A DNA stretch of 64,000 nt from Progne subis subis (Eukaryota > Chordata > Aves > Passeriformes > Hirundinidae), in the NCBI GenBank assembly GCA_022316685.1, contig JAKJHU010000057.1, forward strand, positions 1 through 64,000, in the 5' to 3' direction. The position numbers were made by a program, and so were the translations under genes. The notes under the pieces were generated by a model. It did not search any database, had not been told where the DNA came from, and saw nothing but the letters and a program-made list of their open reading frames with translations. Positions 32,600-45,500 of the stretch are shown here, piece by piece. Every line of letters starts with the position of its first letter. The stretch's first letter is position 1.

Positions 32600-33560
32600 C
32601 TAACCTATTGTCCCCGAGACGCTTCGGGAAGCATTTCAGAGTTCCGTTCCCCCGTGTCTCTGTGCCCAAGGTAAGGGCGCAGAGGCTGAGCGGGCAGTGC
32701 CCCGCTGGCAGCTCCTGGGGGCTTGCCCTGCGGCCGGGAGAACAGAGGGGAGTGACTGTCGCTCCCAGGCCGGCGCGCTCGGAAACTCCCCTCGGAGCAA
32801 CCCCGCGGCCCGGCTCCGCGCCCACGCCCGGCGGGCCCGGGCGCTGCGCCCGCGGGCGGGCGGGGGAGCCGCGGGGCCCCGCCCCGGCCCCGGATGCAGT
32901 CGCTGCCCCGCCGGCGGCGCGGCGCCCAGTTCCTGTGCGTGCCCTCGGCTCGCCCGCCCTCCGCGACATGTCGCTGGTGGCCGAGGCCTTCGTGACTCAG
33001 CTGGCCGGTGAGGGGCGGGGGACGGGCGGGACGCCGGGGCCGGGCCGGGCGCCGCGCTCCGAGCCGCGGGGTGAGGGCGGCGGCGGCGCCGAACTCCCGC
33101 GGCCTCAGTCGCCGGGGTGACCCCCCGGGATGGGGCCGCGGCCAGGGGGCTGCGGTAGGCTGAGGGGTCCGCGGTGCCGCACGGTGCCCGGCCCCGGAGG
33201 TCGGGGACAAGTCACTCCGCACAGCTCCTCAGGAGCGCAGCCGTGCGCGGCCACCAGCTCCCCTCCTCTACGGGCTCCCTAATCCCGGCTGTGCCCAGGC
33301 GTATCGTTACTTTCATTTAATAACCTCTTCTTTGAAAGCACTTAATTCTCTTCAGTGGTCCAAAAAACCGCGTCACGTTTATCATTGCGGCAGCCGGCGT
33401 GAGGCCCGCTGCGTGGGAGGGCTCGGTGCGCCGTCGTGCCCTGGCCGTGCCCCGCGGGTGCGTGCTGTGTCCCCGAGCCCCCGCGGGGAGCCCGGGCGGG
33501 CGGCGGGCGGGACCTTTGCTACCTCTCAGTGCTCCTGGGAGCCACTGCCGCGGGACGTGA
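32600..33560 (+). promoter_or_regulatory. MTX2: MTX2 CpG-island promoter
   Basis: A sharply bounded GC-rich island surrounds MTX2 exon 1, with GC boxes (for example CCCCGCCCC at 32877-32885) and no TATA box just upstream of the ATG. This is a typical broad housekeeping promoter. The exact start sites cannot be read from sequence. A separate strong donor-like AAG/GTAAGG at 32671 suggests a possible alternative upstream exon. Confidence 0.7.
32968..33007 (+). CDS. MTX2: MTX2 coding exon 1
   Basis: It encodes [13 protein letters not shown] plus one base. The ATG lies in a CpG island and the donor is CCG followed by GTGAGG at 33008. This short first exon matches the vertebrate MTX2 N-terminus. 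Intron 1 is about 12.9 kb (33008-45862). Confidence 0.93.
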
Positions 33561-36500
33561 CCTTGAGATGAAACAGAAGCGTGCCTCACTGTGGAGTTAT
33601 TTTGCAAAAGATGATAATAATGTGCTCTTAAGGAAAAAATGAACCTTAGATAATGCCTGGCTAGGAAGTTCAAAACAGAGTTAGTGTGTTGCATGCTCAA
33701 AATAAGTGCCTTGGTCAGTTTCTCCTTTCTTCTTATTCCCTGTTGTTGATTTTTTGTTGCTATGCAAACTCCCAGACAATAAATACAGCAAGGGAACAGC
33801 GTGTTGATTAATACTAACCTACTGAGGAGAATGCTGGAGTTTTGTCTCAGGAGCTGGTCCACTTTGTAGAGGCCTCAGCGTAAAAATCTGGGTGGGTTTC
33901 TCTTATTATGAAAGTACCCTGACTTGTAGGTCATGTGAAGGTGGTGGGTCTTCAGTCTGGGTCTGTAGAGGTGCCCATAGACAAGCTTGAAAGTTGTACT
34001 GGCCTCTTGAGCTGGCAGTTGCTAACATATAGATGTTAGCACAAGCCGTGCTTATGTTCTGAGGGCCAGAGCCCTGGAACCTTGGCATGTGGCGAGTAAG
34101 TGCTATTGCCTTGCCTTTATGATCTCTTTAGTATATTTTATTTATATTGTGAAACACAATGATAATGACATGCATGGGTAGATCTTGATTATCTTGTCTG
34201 CTCTGTAACCTTTATGAATATTCTACAGTGCCAGCTTGCTAATACTTACTTTTTCTGGAATTACAAATACGAACTCAAGACTATACTGTACGTAGGCTTC
34301 TCACTGCTCCTTATTCAAAAAGCTGTTGTTTCATGGTTTCAAAAGCAGTTATCTGCCTCAAAAATAGAAGATACCTTTGCCAGCGGGTCATGACCTTTGT
34401 AGCTTGTCTGTGTTAAGCGCCAGGTCCAGATTGAAAGTAAGAAATGGCAGAATTGCTCAATTTGTTAATATGAAAGATTTTTCATATGAAAAGAAGGTTA
34501 ACCAGGATCTTGGCCAATACCCATCACACATCTGGATTTCCTGAGATGTTAACACAGACATAGGGAGTATTTCATTCTGGTACTAAGAAGGTATAAATAT
34601 CTCCCAAATCTAGGAATATTTGTGGGGAAGAAAAATCTGCAAAGAAAGAACACTGCTTCACAATCATGCTTGTTTTAATAACATCCCGTATCTGTGGTTG
34701 TGAATGATTGAGAGTTTTTCACATGTTCCTAAAAATGAAATTTCATTGGCTTTTCATTGGGGTTCCTGTTCGTGAAGATGTCCCTTTGTTATATAGCAGT
34801 TGCAATGAGCTGCTGCTGCTCTTAACATACAACAGCTCTAATGCATGGGTCCTTACAAACCAGTATTTAAGACAATCATCTCAGCATAATTTGTTTTCTA
34901 GAAATGTTTTAAAAGCTGAGGAGAGGGTTTTAGTAAAGAAGAGGATCATAACCTTCTTTTGCACACCAACTTTTTGTGTATGTGTTTGAATATTTTTTTT
35001 AAACTACTACCTATCTTTACCTCGCCTGTGCCTTGCGCGTTCACTGTGACCACGTCAGCACAAACTGAAACACAGAAAACACCATCTGAATGTAAGAAAA
35101 ATTTTTTTCAGCGTGAGGATGATTTGACACTGGAGCAGCTTGCTCAGTACAGTTGGGCAGGTTGCTCACTCCAGTTGTGAATCTCCATCTGTGGAGGAGA
35201 GTGGGGATGGGCAGCCTGCTGTGGCTTACTGTGGACATCCCAGAAGTGCCTTCCAGCCTCAGTGGTTCTGTGCCCAGCAGTTCTCAGCCTGCTTGCAGTC
35301 CTGCAGTAATTCAGCATCCTCTCTGAGCAGTGTGCATTCACCTGACAGTGCTGCTCAAATGCATTAATGATTAAATACAAAGTGATGACTGAATCACCTG
35401 CATGGACTGTAATGCTTGCATTAGTGGCATTCAGCCATTTGCTCATTCAGAAATATAAAGAGGTTAATATTATGTCTCAAGGAATAATAAATATTTCCAT
35501 AGCTTCATGAGTTGCAAGCATTCATGAAAAAGAAGTATCACGGTTTAAATCATCCATTTCTAAACTGTAGAAAATATTAATTGAATAATATGGTAGAGAA
35601 TTTATTTAGAGTAGCTCAGCATCAATCACATATTAACAGGATAGGAAATGAATGTTTATACTGTAAGAAGAATTAGAGTGCCAGCTTTCAAGTGGTCTAC
35701 AACATTAATCTAACTCTAGTAGTTTTGAGAAGCTGACTGCTCAAATAATTTCTATATGGTTGTTGAAAATGCATTTAATTGATCACTAAATTACTCAATA
35801 TGCTTTATTTTTTTTCTCCCAAAATACATTAGTTTTAGGTCAGCGATCAAAAGAGAGAAAATAATAATTGTTGTTTATCCTTTATCCTTTGATCTCTGGA
35901 AAACTACTTCTATTTATTGCTGTTATGTCCAAGGCTCTTAGGCTGCTTTTAGTACTGAGGGAAAGGAGTGCAGTGTGAAAAGCAGGTGCCCTTCTGCCTT
36001 GAGGTATTTTATGTTCATACTGAGTCTGCCTCCAGTGTGGCGTGCCAGAGTACAAATAAATCTTTGACGTGCATGTTTTATGTATTGAGACAAGCTTCAA
36101 TGTGGCTGAGAAAAAATTCATAGGGAACGAAACTTGACCACCTGTGGGAACATTGTTCCCACACATAAAGACATGGTACTTAAACTGAGTGTGCATTTTG
36201 TGCATCTAAATGCGCATAGGTAAACATTAACGCTTCCTCCGTGTGTAGGGTAAAAAAAATGTAGTTATCCTTGCTTAAAATAGATTGTTTGCAGCAGAGA
36301 TTGTTTGAGCCTGCTGCAGAGGCTCTTGTAATGAAAAATTCGAGTTTATTTGAAAATACCAAATTTGTCAGGCTGCATGATTTTATCTTACAGTGTTTTT
36401 TACATGTGTACTTTTCATTTGGTACTCAAGCTGAGAGGAATGCATTTTAACTCCTGTTCAGTTTCAATAAGCAAGTTTCTTATGTTGCTCCTGCCAATTT

Positions 36501-39500
36501 ATGCTCAGACATGTTTCATGACTTGATTTGGACCAATCCTTTGAGTGGATTGCTTATCCAATCTATTCTTTTAGGTCGGGGAAACATTACTTTCACAATT
36601 ATTGTAGTATAGTACATATTTCATTTTGAAATATTGTTATTTCTTGGTTTTAAGTAGCAGCATAATTACAGTTTATAATAGAGCATGCTTCTGTAATTGT
36701 GTCTGTCTCCATTAAGACTAAGCAGTCTTTTCTCTAATCAGCATTTTATTGTTACATATTTTCTGCTAAAGTGATGTCTTCTTTTCTCATTCCAGAAATG
36801 AGATTGCTCTAGAAATAACGGTAACAAAATTAGTAAACCAGATGTAACACCTATTTTGATATTGTCCAGTTTGAATTTCAAGTAAACTTTCATTGGCTGA
36901 TGAAACCATGACAAGTGGTTTGGATGAGAGTTCTGTTTTGGAGCCTCAGCTCAAGAGGTCATAGAAAAAAAATGGCAAATCATGAGAATGACTTTGGAGG
37001 GGAATCAGATTTTTCTTCTCTTTCCCACTCCTTTTTTATCTCTGGTCCTTGGATGCTCTGTTCTCTGACTGTCCTCAGGCCTTAACCTGGTCTGTTCCTG
37101 TAGGTTTGGACCAGGTGAGTCACTTTTTTTCAAACCAAGAATTAAATGAAAGAGCTTGGTTGCTGTTCTTTGCTCTAGTTGAACTGGTGTCACATGTACA
37201 CTGCTGGGCATTTTCAGCTGTCTCTTGAAAGTTAGTGAAAAACTGTGTCTGCATGCAAACCATGGTGAGGACAGAGAGAAAGTACACACTGTGCTCTCAA
37301 ATTTTTATTATTATTACCCTTAAATTCTGGTCTCTAGCTATTAAGAAGATGACATAGATATGACATAAACATGGATGTCTTAATACAAATTGGAAGAAGT
37401 TTTATGTAGCGATAAAATGAAATGCTCAGGAAGTATTGGAAACATCAACGTAAAGAATTCCAGTGATGCTGCAAAGAATGCAGGAAAAGTCTCATTGGGG
37501 AGGATGGGAGGTCAACTAAAAAAATGGGTTTGTACATAGTGAATTAGAAAGTAAAAATGCTGAGAGATGGGAATTTTTAACAGTTCTGCCTTTTAGCTGT
37601 GGTATAATAACAGTGAAGCCAATGTAACATTTGCATTCCCAGCAGGAACTTTCAAAGCTCAACTGCGTGTGTGTTTCTTCTTGCATTTGAATGCCATGTT
37701 GGAGAAACTCTGGATGCATTGGAGTGTTCTCAGTGAAAGCCTTGTAAAAGGAATGAGGGTGACTGTGAGGGTATGATTAAGAGAACAGAATAAATGTTTT
37801 CAGGTTTTGAAGCAGGGAGTCTGCAGTGTTTCCCAGAGGTGAGGGAGAGCGTGAAAGGTGCTGTGGCAAATACCACAGTCTGGTTTGGGCTGACTTAAAG
37901 GCTGGGAGCCCTGAAGCAGCATCTTCCTTTTTGCTAGCAGCAGCACTTAGCAGCAGCTAAGTGGCTGCAGCAGTGCTAACTGCATTTCTACCCTGCAGAG
38001 CTCTCCTGCCTAGGGATCTCAGCTCATCTTGCACCTTTGCAAGACCGGTGCTGCTGTGCTTAGGGCTGTGGGCAGCATAGGGAACGAGACAGTGAAAGGG
38101 AGCCTTAATGAAAGGCCAGAGGGGCCAGGGCTGGGTGAGCCAGTATTGTGTGTGGGAAGCAGCTTCTGGAGCACGTGTGGGATACTGAGGTCCTGTCTGG
38201 TGGGACAGATGTGTAGGATCTCTGTTGTGGACCCAGAGCAGGGGTGCTGTGGATGAGAAAGCAGGGAACTCCTGGGGCACTCTACAGAAGTGGTAGTCAG
38301 ACAGCCTCCCAAACATCTTTGGGGGAGGAAGAGTTCAGGCTACCACTGAAAAGAGGGGTCACAGTCTAGGAGAGCTTTCAAGGAACTGATTTAAAAATGT
38401 ACACATCTACAAATGTAGATATCCTGGCTAAGAAATATCGCAGTCCAATAAGGCATTAATAAGTATCATACCTCCACTGTCCTTCTCTTCACTGCTCCTG
38501 TGCTTGAAGTTTGACTTCTTGGGTCAGGGCCAAAGAGGAGCAAGGGAGTTAAGTAGCACAAAGGGAAAAGATTGATTTAGAGATCTATAAAAAGCTAATT
38601 TTAAGAATTACAGAGCTTTGAGACGGAGCGTTTATGCTGAACATAAGAAAAAAGTAAAATAACTGCAGCTTGTCAGGACTTTATAAATTAATCTTTTGAG
38701 ATCATTTAGCTGGCATGCTCTCCTATTTTTCTGAAGAAATCCAGATGTTGATTCAGGAACAACTTTTATTTATGGATTTGATTTTGTTGAGATTTTTTTG
38801 GCCTTGTCTCCTGACAGGATCTCCCTCCTGTGGCCTGCCCTAGCAGCAAGAGTGCTAAGCACCCTAGAGGATTGAACCACAGATGTGTACACTCTTGAAA
38901 GTCAACTCAAAGACAGTAACAGAATTGGACTAACGCTTAAATACATGCAGTTAATAGCTTTCTTGGAGGGTGAAGAAGCAGATTATATCATGTTAAATGG
39001 CTGCTGCAGTAATGTCACATACTGACTCTCACAGTGGTACAGCTACAGGAAACTCAAGTTTGAGAATTGCTGCTGAGATTGAGTCTTTGCCCTGACTATC
39101 TGCTCAATCAATGATTACTGAACAGTCATGTTTTATCTGAATTGTAATATCTCTACAAAGGAGGCCAGGGACAGATTTAAGCAAATGATGTAATTATTTG
39201 ATACATAATTTAATGCATAGTGTTTAACTAGTGTGAAAGTTGGTTTTCATTTGGCAAGGCACTATGAAACATGTTTTGGTCCTTGTCAGAACCAGGGAGT
39301 TGCTGATGCTTTCATTTTTCTTGGCCCTTTTTAGTTTACAGTATCAGGCAATTGCATGAAATTGATGTGTACTCAGTGTGGGTGGGTTGAACTGGTGGGT
39401 CTTAAGGAAGCTAATTCACAACTTTCTCATACTTCCTTTACTGATCACTCTTAATGTACGAGATACAGACATTTAACTGCTTTGGTTCCAAAGTGGCTAC

Positions 39501-42500
39501 AGCATCACTGTTAGTCAAAATGTACCCCTCCATTTATTTCCTGTACTAGAAACACATCAGTTCCTGGCATTTTCTTTTTAAACAACGTATTGCTACTTGA
39601 AAATACAGATTTGTGTTAAAAGTGTATGAACTGCTTCTTTTTTCATGCATATTAACATTAAGTGTCTTATAATCCTCCTTCCTTCTGCGTTCTGGGGAAT
39701 AGCTTTCCATTTGTTTTTCTTTTGGTTACTACATTTAGGACATTGTGGTCTCTTCCAACTCAGAATATGCTGTGATTCTTTGATCTTGAGCAGCAGGTCC
39801 CCACCATCTCACCAGTCTTTGGAAACCAAAAGGGGTAACTTTTCCTGCTGATTGTTGTGATGTTTGCTTCATGACATTCAGAGACTTGTAAGTAATATTG
39901 TTGAATATAGACTTTGCCTGGATGTAAGACTGAATTTCTTTTTAGTGTTTACTCTCGTGAAAAAGCAGCTTTGAGAATCCTCATTATATTTTAATCAAAT
40001 CTGTACCTAGGGAGAGGCTAAAGGAAACTATGTGAAAATAATGTGTAAGTTAATCTCTCCAGCTGTAATACTGCAATCAGTGATTCAGATTAGTGCCAAG
40101 TATTTTTGTTTGCTTGTTTTTAATAGAGGATATCTTGCCCCTTGGCTCTTGTAGCAGGCCTTTAATGCTGTGTGAACCAAACTGGTAAATACAGATGTTT
40201 TAGCTTTCCTCCTTTTTTATGTAAGTTTGATATTAAAGTGTTTAAGAAAAATGTAACAAAAAGGAAAGTGATCCATGCAAATGTGGTGGTTTTAGAGAAG
40301 GAGTAGTCTTTATTTTTCATATGATCCATAACAACTTCATAACATTGCACGAAATTGCTGTGTCAATGAAGGTCAAATATTCCCAGGCCAGGTCTTAGCC
40401 TTGCCTACACAACAGCACACAATGAACTGTATGGAAGAGATTGTTAGTCGACTGAATACTGCATTTACAGAAACAAGGTATCAAAGAATAAATTGGTGGC
40501 AAACTGAGAATATAGTAAATTTTAGTTTAGAGGAGATTTGGGGCAAAAATTATCTTGACTTACTATTTAGTAGCCTTGATTCCTATTAGGCATATGCTAC
40601 TTTTATAACAGAAAAATATTTCTATTTGCATTGCCTTCCAAAAGTACTCTTGTCCCGAAAGAATTCTTTGGTATTGCTGAGAGCTGGGAACAGCCTAATT
40701 TCAAGTGGAGGGTTTTCCTAAGAAACTTTTAACTTGTTGATGACTTCATTTCTCATTCAGGAGGGAACATCTTGATGCCTGGATCTAGAGGTTTCTGGCT
40801 TTTGTCTGTGGCTGGTATCTGGTATTCAAGAATGTCACAGCTTGCCAGCAAGCTAAACTAGTGGCAGACGACAGGGCAAATAGCACTGCCTAACCCTACT
40901 GCTGAAACTGGCTATTCATACTAGACCACTGAAGTGGCTAAATTGTTGTTTAGGTTATTCCACAATTTAACATGCAAAGTATTTTGTCTTCTCATTTTCA
41001 CAGTCACAGCCTTATTTTTTAAGTAAGAGGATTAAAGGCATAACTGTAAACCATTTATTTCATTACATCTCTTTCATCATCATGAAGCTGCTTAGGGAAG
41101 GTGGATAAAAATATTTGTTTCCCCCATACATCCTGGTACAGGATGAAGAGTTTCCCATTAATTCAGAGTGTAGAAGCTGAAACCAATTTTTGTGCACTAA
41201 CAAATGGATTCTGAACAGCCCAGACGAGGAACTGATGGGGCTGAGGCACTGTAGTGCATCTTGGCAATGTGGTGCTTCCTCTTGAACAGACTTCACTGGG
41301 GAAATGTTAGTGCAGCCTCTCATTCTTTGAATTAAAATTCACCAATGTGCATGTGTAGCATGTACTGTTTTGAGAGCTTTAGTTGGAGCTGGGATGTGTA
41401 GGCTTCAGGTGAGCTGCAGATCCTCTGCTGATAGTGGGGTTCAGTGCTCTTGAGTATGTCTTTCTACAGCAAATATGCATTCTTTTCTCTTACTGTCCCA
41501 AAAGTATTTGGGTGAATAAAGTCTTTATACTGAAATGTCAGTCTGAAACATCTGGAAACATTGAAATCAAATTGCTATGTGAATGTCTCTCTCTGGTCTT
41601 AATATTGCTCGAGTAAAACTTTTCACACAATGTGAAAATCTGAGAAGTGCACCTAATGCAATACACCTTTAGTGGCAAAGAATTTTATGTGACTGTCATG
41701 ACTCATTCTGTGCTCTGGAAGTTTCTTTTTAAGACCAAAAATTACATTTTTTCTAAGTCATTCTCTGCTACGACAGGTGAGGGGTTAGGGATCTGTTTCA
41801 ATAGTTACAAACCTGAGTACTTAAAACCACTGGGAACATGCAACACACCAGTTCACAGAATTTTCTTCTAATTTGACAACTGAGAACCCTGTTATCACTT
41901 TGAAATCTTTAGCATTTTCTATGCTAAACTGTTAATAAGTAAAACACTTAGACTAACAAATACAGTTGAGCTTAGTGAAATTTTCATGCATTTTTAGTCA
42001 TCCACAAAACCAAAGAAGATTTGGTGTAAGTTTGCTTGCTCTTTGCACTTGTTGGGGTGCTGTGTCTGCTGAATTCTCAGCACCCAGGATAAGAAGGCTT
42101 ATGTAGTGATGTTTTCTGTGTCCATGTCCTTTTAATTCTCATTTCCCTGTTACTTTTGAACTCAAGCCCTTTTCAGACAATGTTAATTGGGAGGGGAGGG
42201 GGTGTGGAGGAGGGGAATAATCCCACAGATTGTTTCCCATAGGCTGTTTTCTATAACTGGCATTATTGTTTTAATCAACAAGCAGTGTGGTAGAGGAGAA
42301 GTAGGGAAAGACAATAATATGAGATTTGATTGTCCTGACAGCAGAGAATCCACATGAAAGACCAAATACTTGAATTTGTTAATCATGGGAAAAGTTTCAG
42401 TAGGGTGGGAAAACAATTTTTACTAAAGACTGCAAGCCTGAGAGACAGACCCATTGAAAACCACACAATAGTAATTCCTCTGATTATGGAGGCAGAAGGA

Positions 42501-45500
42501 AGAATGAAATAGTTCCTTATTCCTAAGAAATGTAGAGAAGCTATTCCTGTAAGGCATGCTTCCAGGCAGTTATTTCATCCTGTGAGCAGCTAATGATAAA
42601 AATGTCTGTTGCGTAGGATCTAACACATAAATGTGATTCTGTGTTGAAAGCTTCTGAAGTTGAATTGACATCACATTTGTTAATTTTCTCTTTATATACC
42701 GGGTGCCACAGTAGCCGTGGTTAGCAGGGAAATGAACATCTACAGACCAGAAGATTATAGTTGCCGAAGGATAAACTGGATTTGACTTCATTAGTGCACA
42801 AATGATAAGTTTGTGAGGAGTTATTATAGCATTAATCAACTTGATGGATTGGAAATATGACAGAACTGAAGCAGCGTGTAATATTAGTGCCTATTATTCT
42901 ACAAATTATGTCTTCACCTACATTCATAAGGCAAGAGTCATTGCCACACATTAAAGATGTTACACAGTTTCTCCTCTTGTGGAGACATGTGACAACCCTT
43001 CAGTGATTCCTCCTCCTCTCTTCCCCAGCAGGGCTCTGGTCTCCCTTAGCTGCACGTTTGCACCTTGGAAGTAATCAAAGGCAGCATGGGAGCTTGTACT
43101 TGAATTCACCCTGTACCTTTTGAACCTGGACCTCTTATGTAGCAGTGTGTATTTAAACTTCCGGCTTCATCAGAAATAAATGTTTCATATTCTCATATCT
43201 TGGAAGAGGGAGAATGAGTAGAAATTGTAAGGTATGGGACAGATAGTGAATGTGTATTTGATTACTTGATTTCCGGAGTATTGCCACGGGTATTTGTACC
43301 TCTGGTATTGTTGAACATGATCTGCATGCAATTCTGAATGCATACTGCAGAATTAATTTATTTTCTAGGATATGGGTGATAACACATGAATCTTAATCTA
43401 AAACTGATAGTTGTAAAATCTAGTCTCTGTAGAAATAGTGAAATAAGTTACCTTTGATCTGCTTTGCACACAAAGAACTGAAGATTTTGGTTCAAGGCTT
43501 GGGAGCATGCGTCTGCCTCATTCAAACATGGTCAGAATTGTGACCTCTGGAGACCATCAGGTGCCAGGTGCAGGGTGTATTATTCATTTTCTTACAACTG
43601 TGGAAATTTGGAGTTTAAGGTGTACTCATAATGAAGGCTGAGATTTTAATTTGGCTGTTTGTCCTTGTTTTATTTACTTGTCAAAAACATATATTCATGC
43701 ACAACTAAACTGTGAATAGTGAATGAAAGGCTTTAAGCTACTCTTGTCCTTCCCTCAAGCTGGGTATCTGCTCTTGCGTACTAGGACTGTGGGATAAAGA
43801 CTTTGTATCATCACTAATAAAATCAGGGTCAGCAGATATGGTTCATGAAAATATGTACGTGATCAGTAGATTGTGGAAGTAAGATTTAAGCTGAGAAGGG
43901 CAAAAAAGACACAAAGAATCTTCTACTTGTATTTTAGTTTGTAGTATGGATATGACATGCCTTAGCAGCAAAGTGGTTTTAGATTCTGTGTGCCAAGAAG
44001 CTGGGGGTGGGGGGGTGTATTATATCTCTGTGTCTCCATGGCTGCATATAGCTTAGTGCCAAAATCCCACTGGAATTAGAATCTGAATTTCTTGAAATGT
44101 ACCTAGCTCCTTTGTTGGAGAAGGAGAAGTTTGCTTGATTTTTGGGGTCCAGAAATATTTCAGTTTAGGCTGGAATCCAAGAATTAGTTATAAATCTGAC
44201 ATTTCAGTCAGAAGAGGATTAGGCAAAAAGTTTCAGTAGGTATGAGCTCATGCAGTTGAAGCTCTCTGTAGCCTTTTTGGCATGTAAAAAGGATGTTTTC
44301 ACTTTTTGGCTGGAGCATTTACAAGATCATTGTAACTTTGTCACTTAGTTACTTCTGTAAGTATCTCAGAGTCCAGAACTGATAAGTTTGCTAAAATATA
44401 ACATTCTTAATTTCCTCATTCTGTTTGCTTCTGCAAGACTTCAGTGGACTTGAAGAAATGTATACTAGATAAATTATTTTAAATGCTTGAGGTTGTAGTA
44501 CTGCAGACACTATCTTAGTTTCTTTTTATTTAAAGATGTAAATATACTTCCACCTCAAGAATTTTTACTCCAGGGCAAAACTTTAATGGCGGGGTGTAAA
44601 ACCAATAGCTGCTACAATAAAACATAAAACATTTTTTCATGACACTTAAATGTGATTAGTTGCTTTCTCATGCCCATACTAGTATCACTCTGATAGGCTC
44701 TATGCCTTAATGTTAGAGGCAGTGACCTTCACAAAACTGTGTACAGTGTTTTAAGCTTTACATTCTGTGTGACTTCCATAAAGTTAATACTTCATGGGTA
44801 TCCAAAAGGAATGATAGTTTAAAAATTGGGCATTTTTTTAGTTTGAGTTCTAAAAGCGAAGATGCAAAGCCTTACTTAAGCCGGTGGCATATTTATGCTT
44901 GATCCACGCATAGCTATTTATAGATATTGTTGCTTTAAAAATAATTGACATGATTAGAGCATAAATTTTGTTTACAAATGGCTATTTTGGGTAGAATGCA
45001 AGGTTTGAACTGATATTTAAAAACAGATTTTTAATCAGACATTAACAAGGAATGTAAAGGATACAAAAAATGTGATGAACTGTTACCTTAATGTTACTAT
45101 TAACAGTAAATTATTAAATTGGTAATGATTATTATTTTTGCCTTCCCTTACATTCAAATGGTGTATGATTGATTACATGCAATGGTTCTCAACTGGAGGA
45201 TGTGATTGTCTTTTGTTTCCTTCCCTCATTTCTTAACAACTGCTCAACTGTTTTGAACAGATGATTCGGTTTCTTGAATGCATATTGACATTCCCATTTT
45301 CGGGTTGAGCAGTACATAACTTAGAGCAATAGGCAGCTCTGGTCATCCTGGTGGGCAGAGTTCTGCTATGCCGGGCTCCTGGCTCTGTGGGCATTACACA
45401 GGACCATGCGTACACAAGCTTTTCCATTTCCTCAAAGCATTCTTCACACTTGTTTGGAGGCTTGTGCCTCTCTCCTCTGTGTCTTGTTCTGTTCTCCCCA

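Noticed and set aside
32481..33222. Long frames on both strands over the MTX2 CpG island
   Set aside because: GC-composition artefacts; only the 13-codon MTX2 exon 1 fits a known protein and splice sites.
33928..33944. AGGTCA-N5-AGGTGG as a DR5 in MTX2 intron 1
   Set aside because: The second half-site mismatches at two positions.
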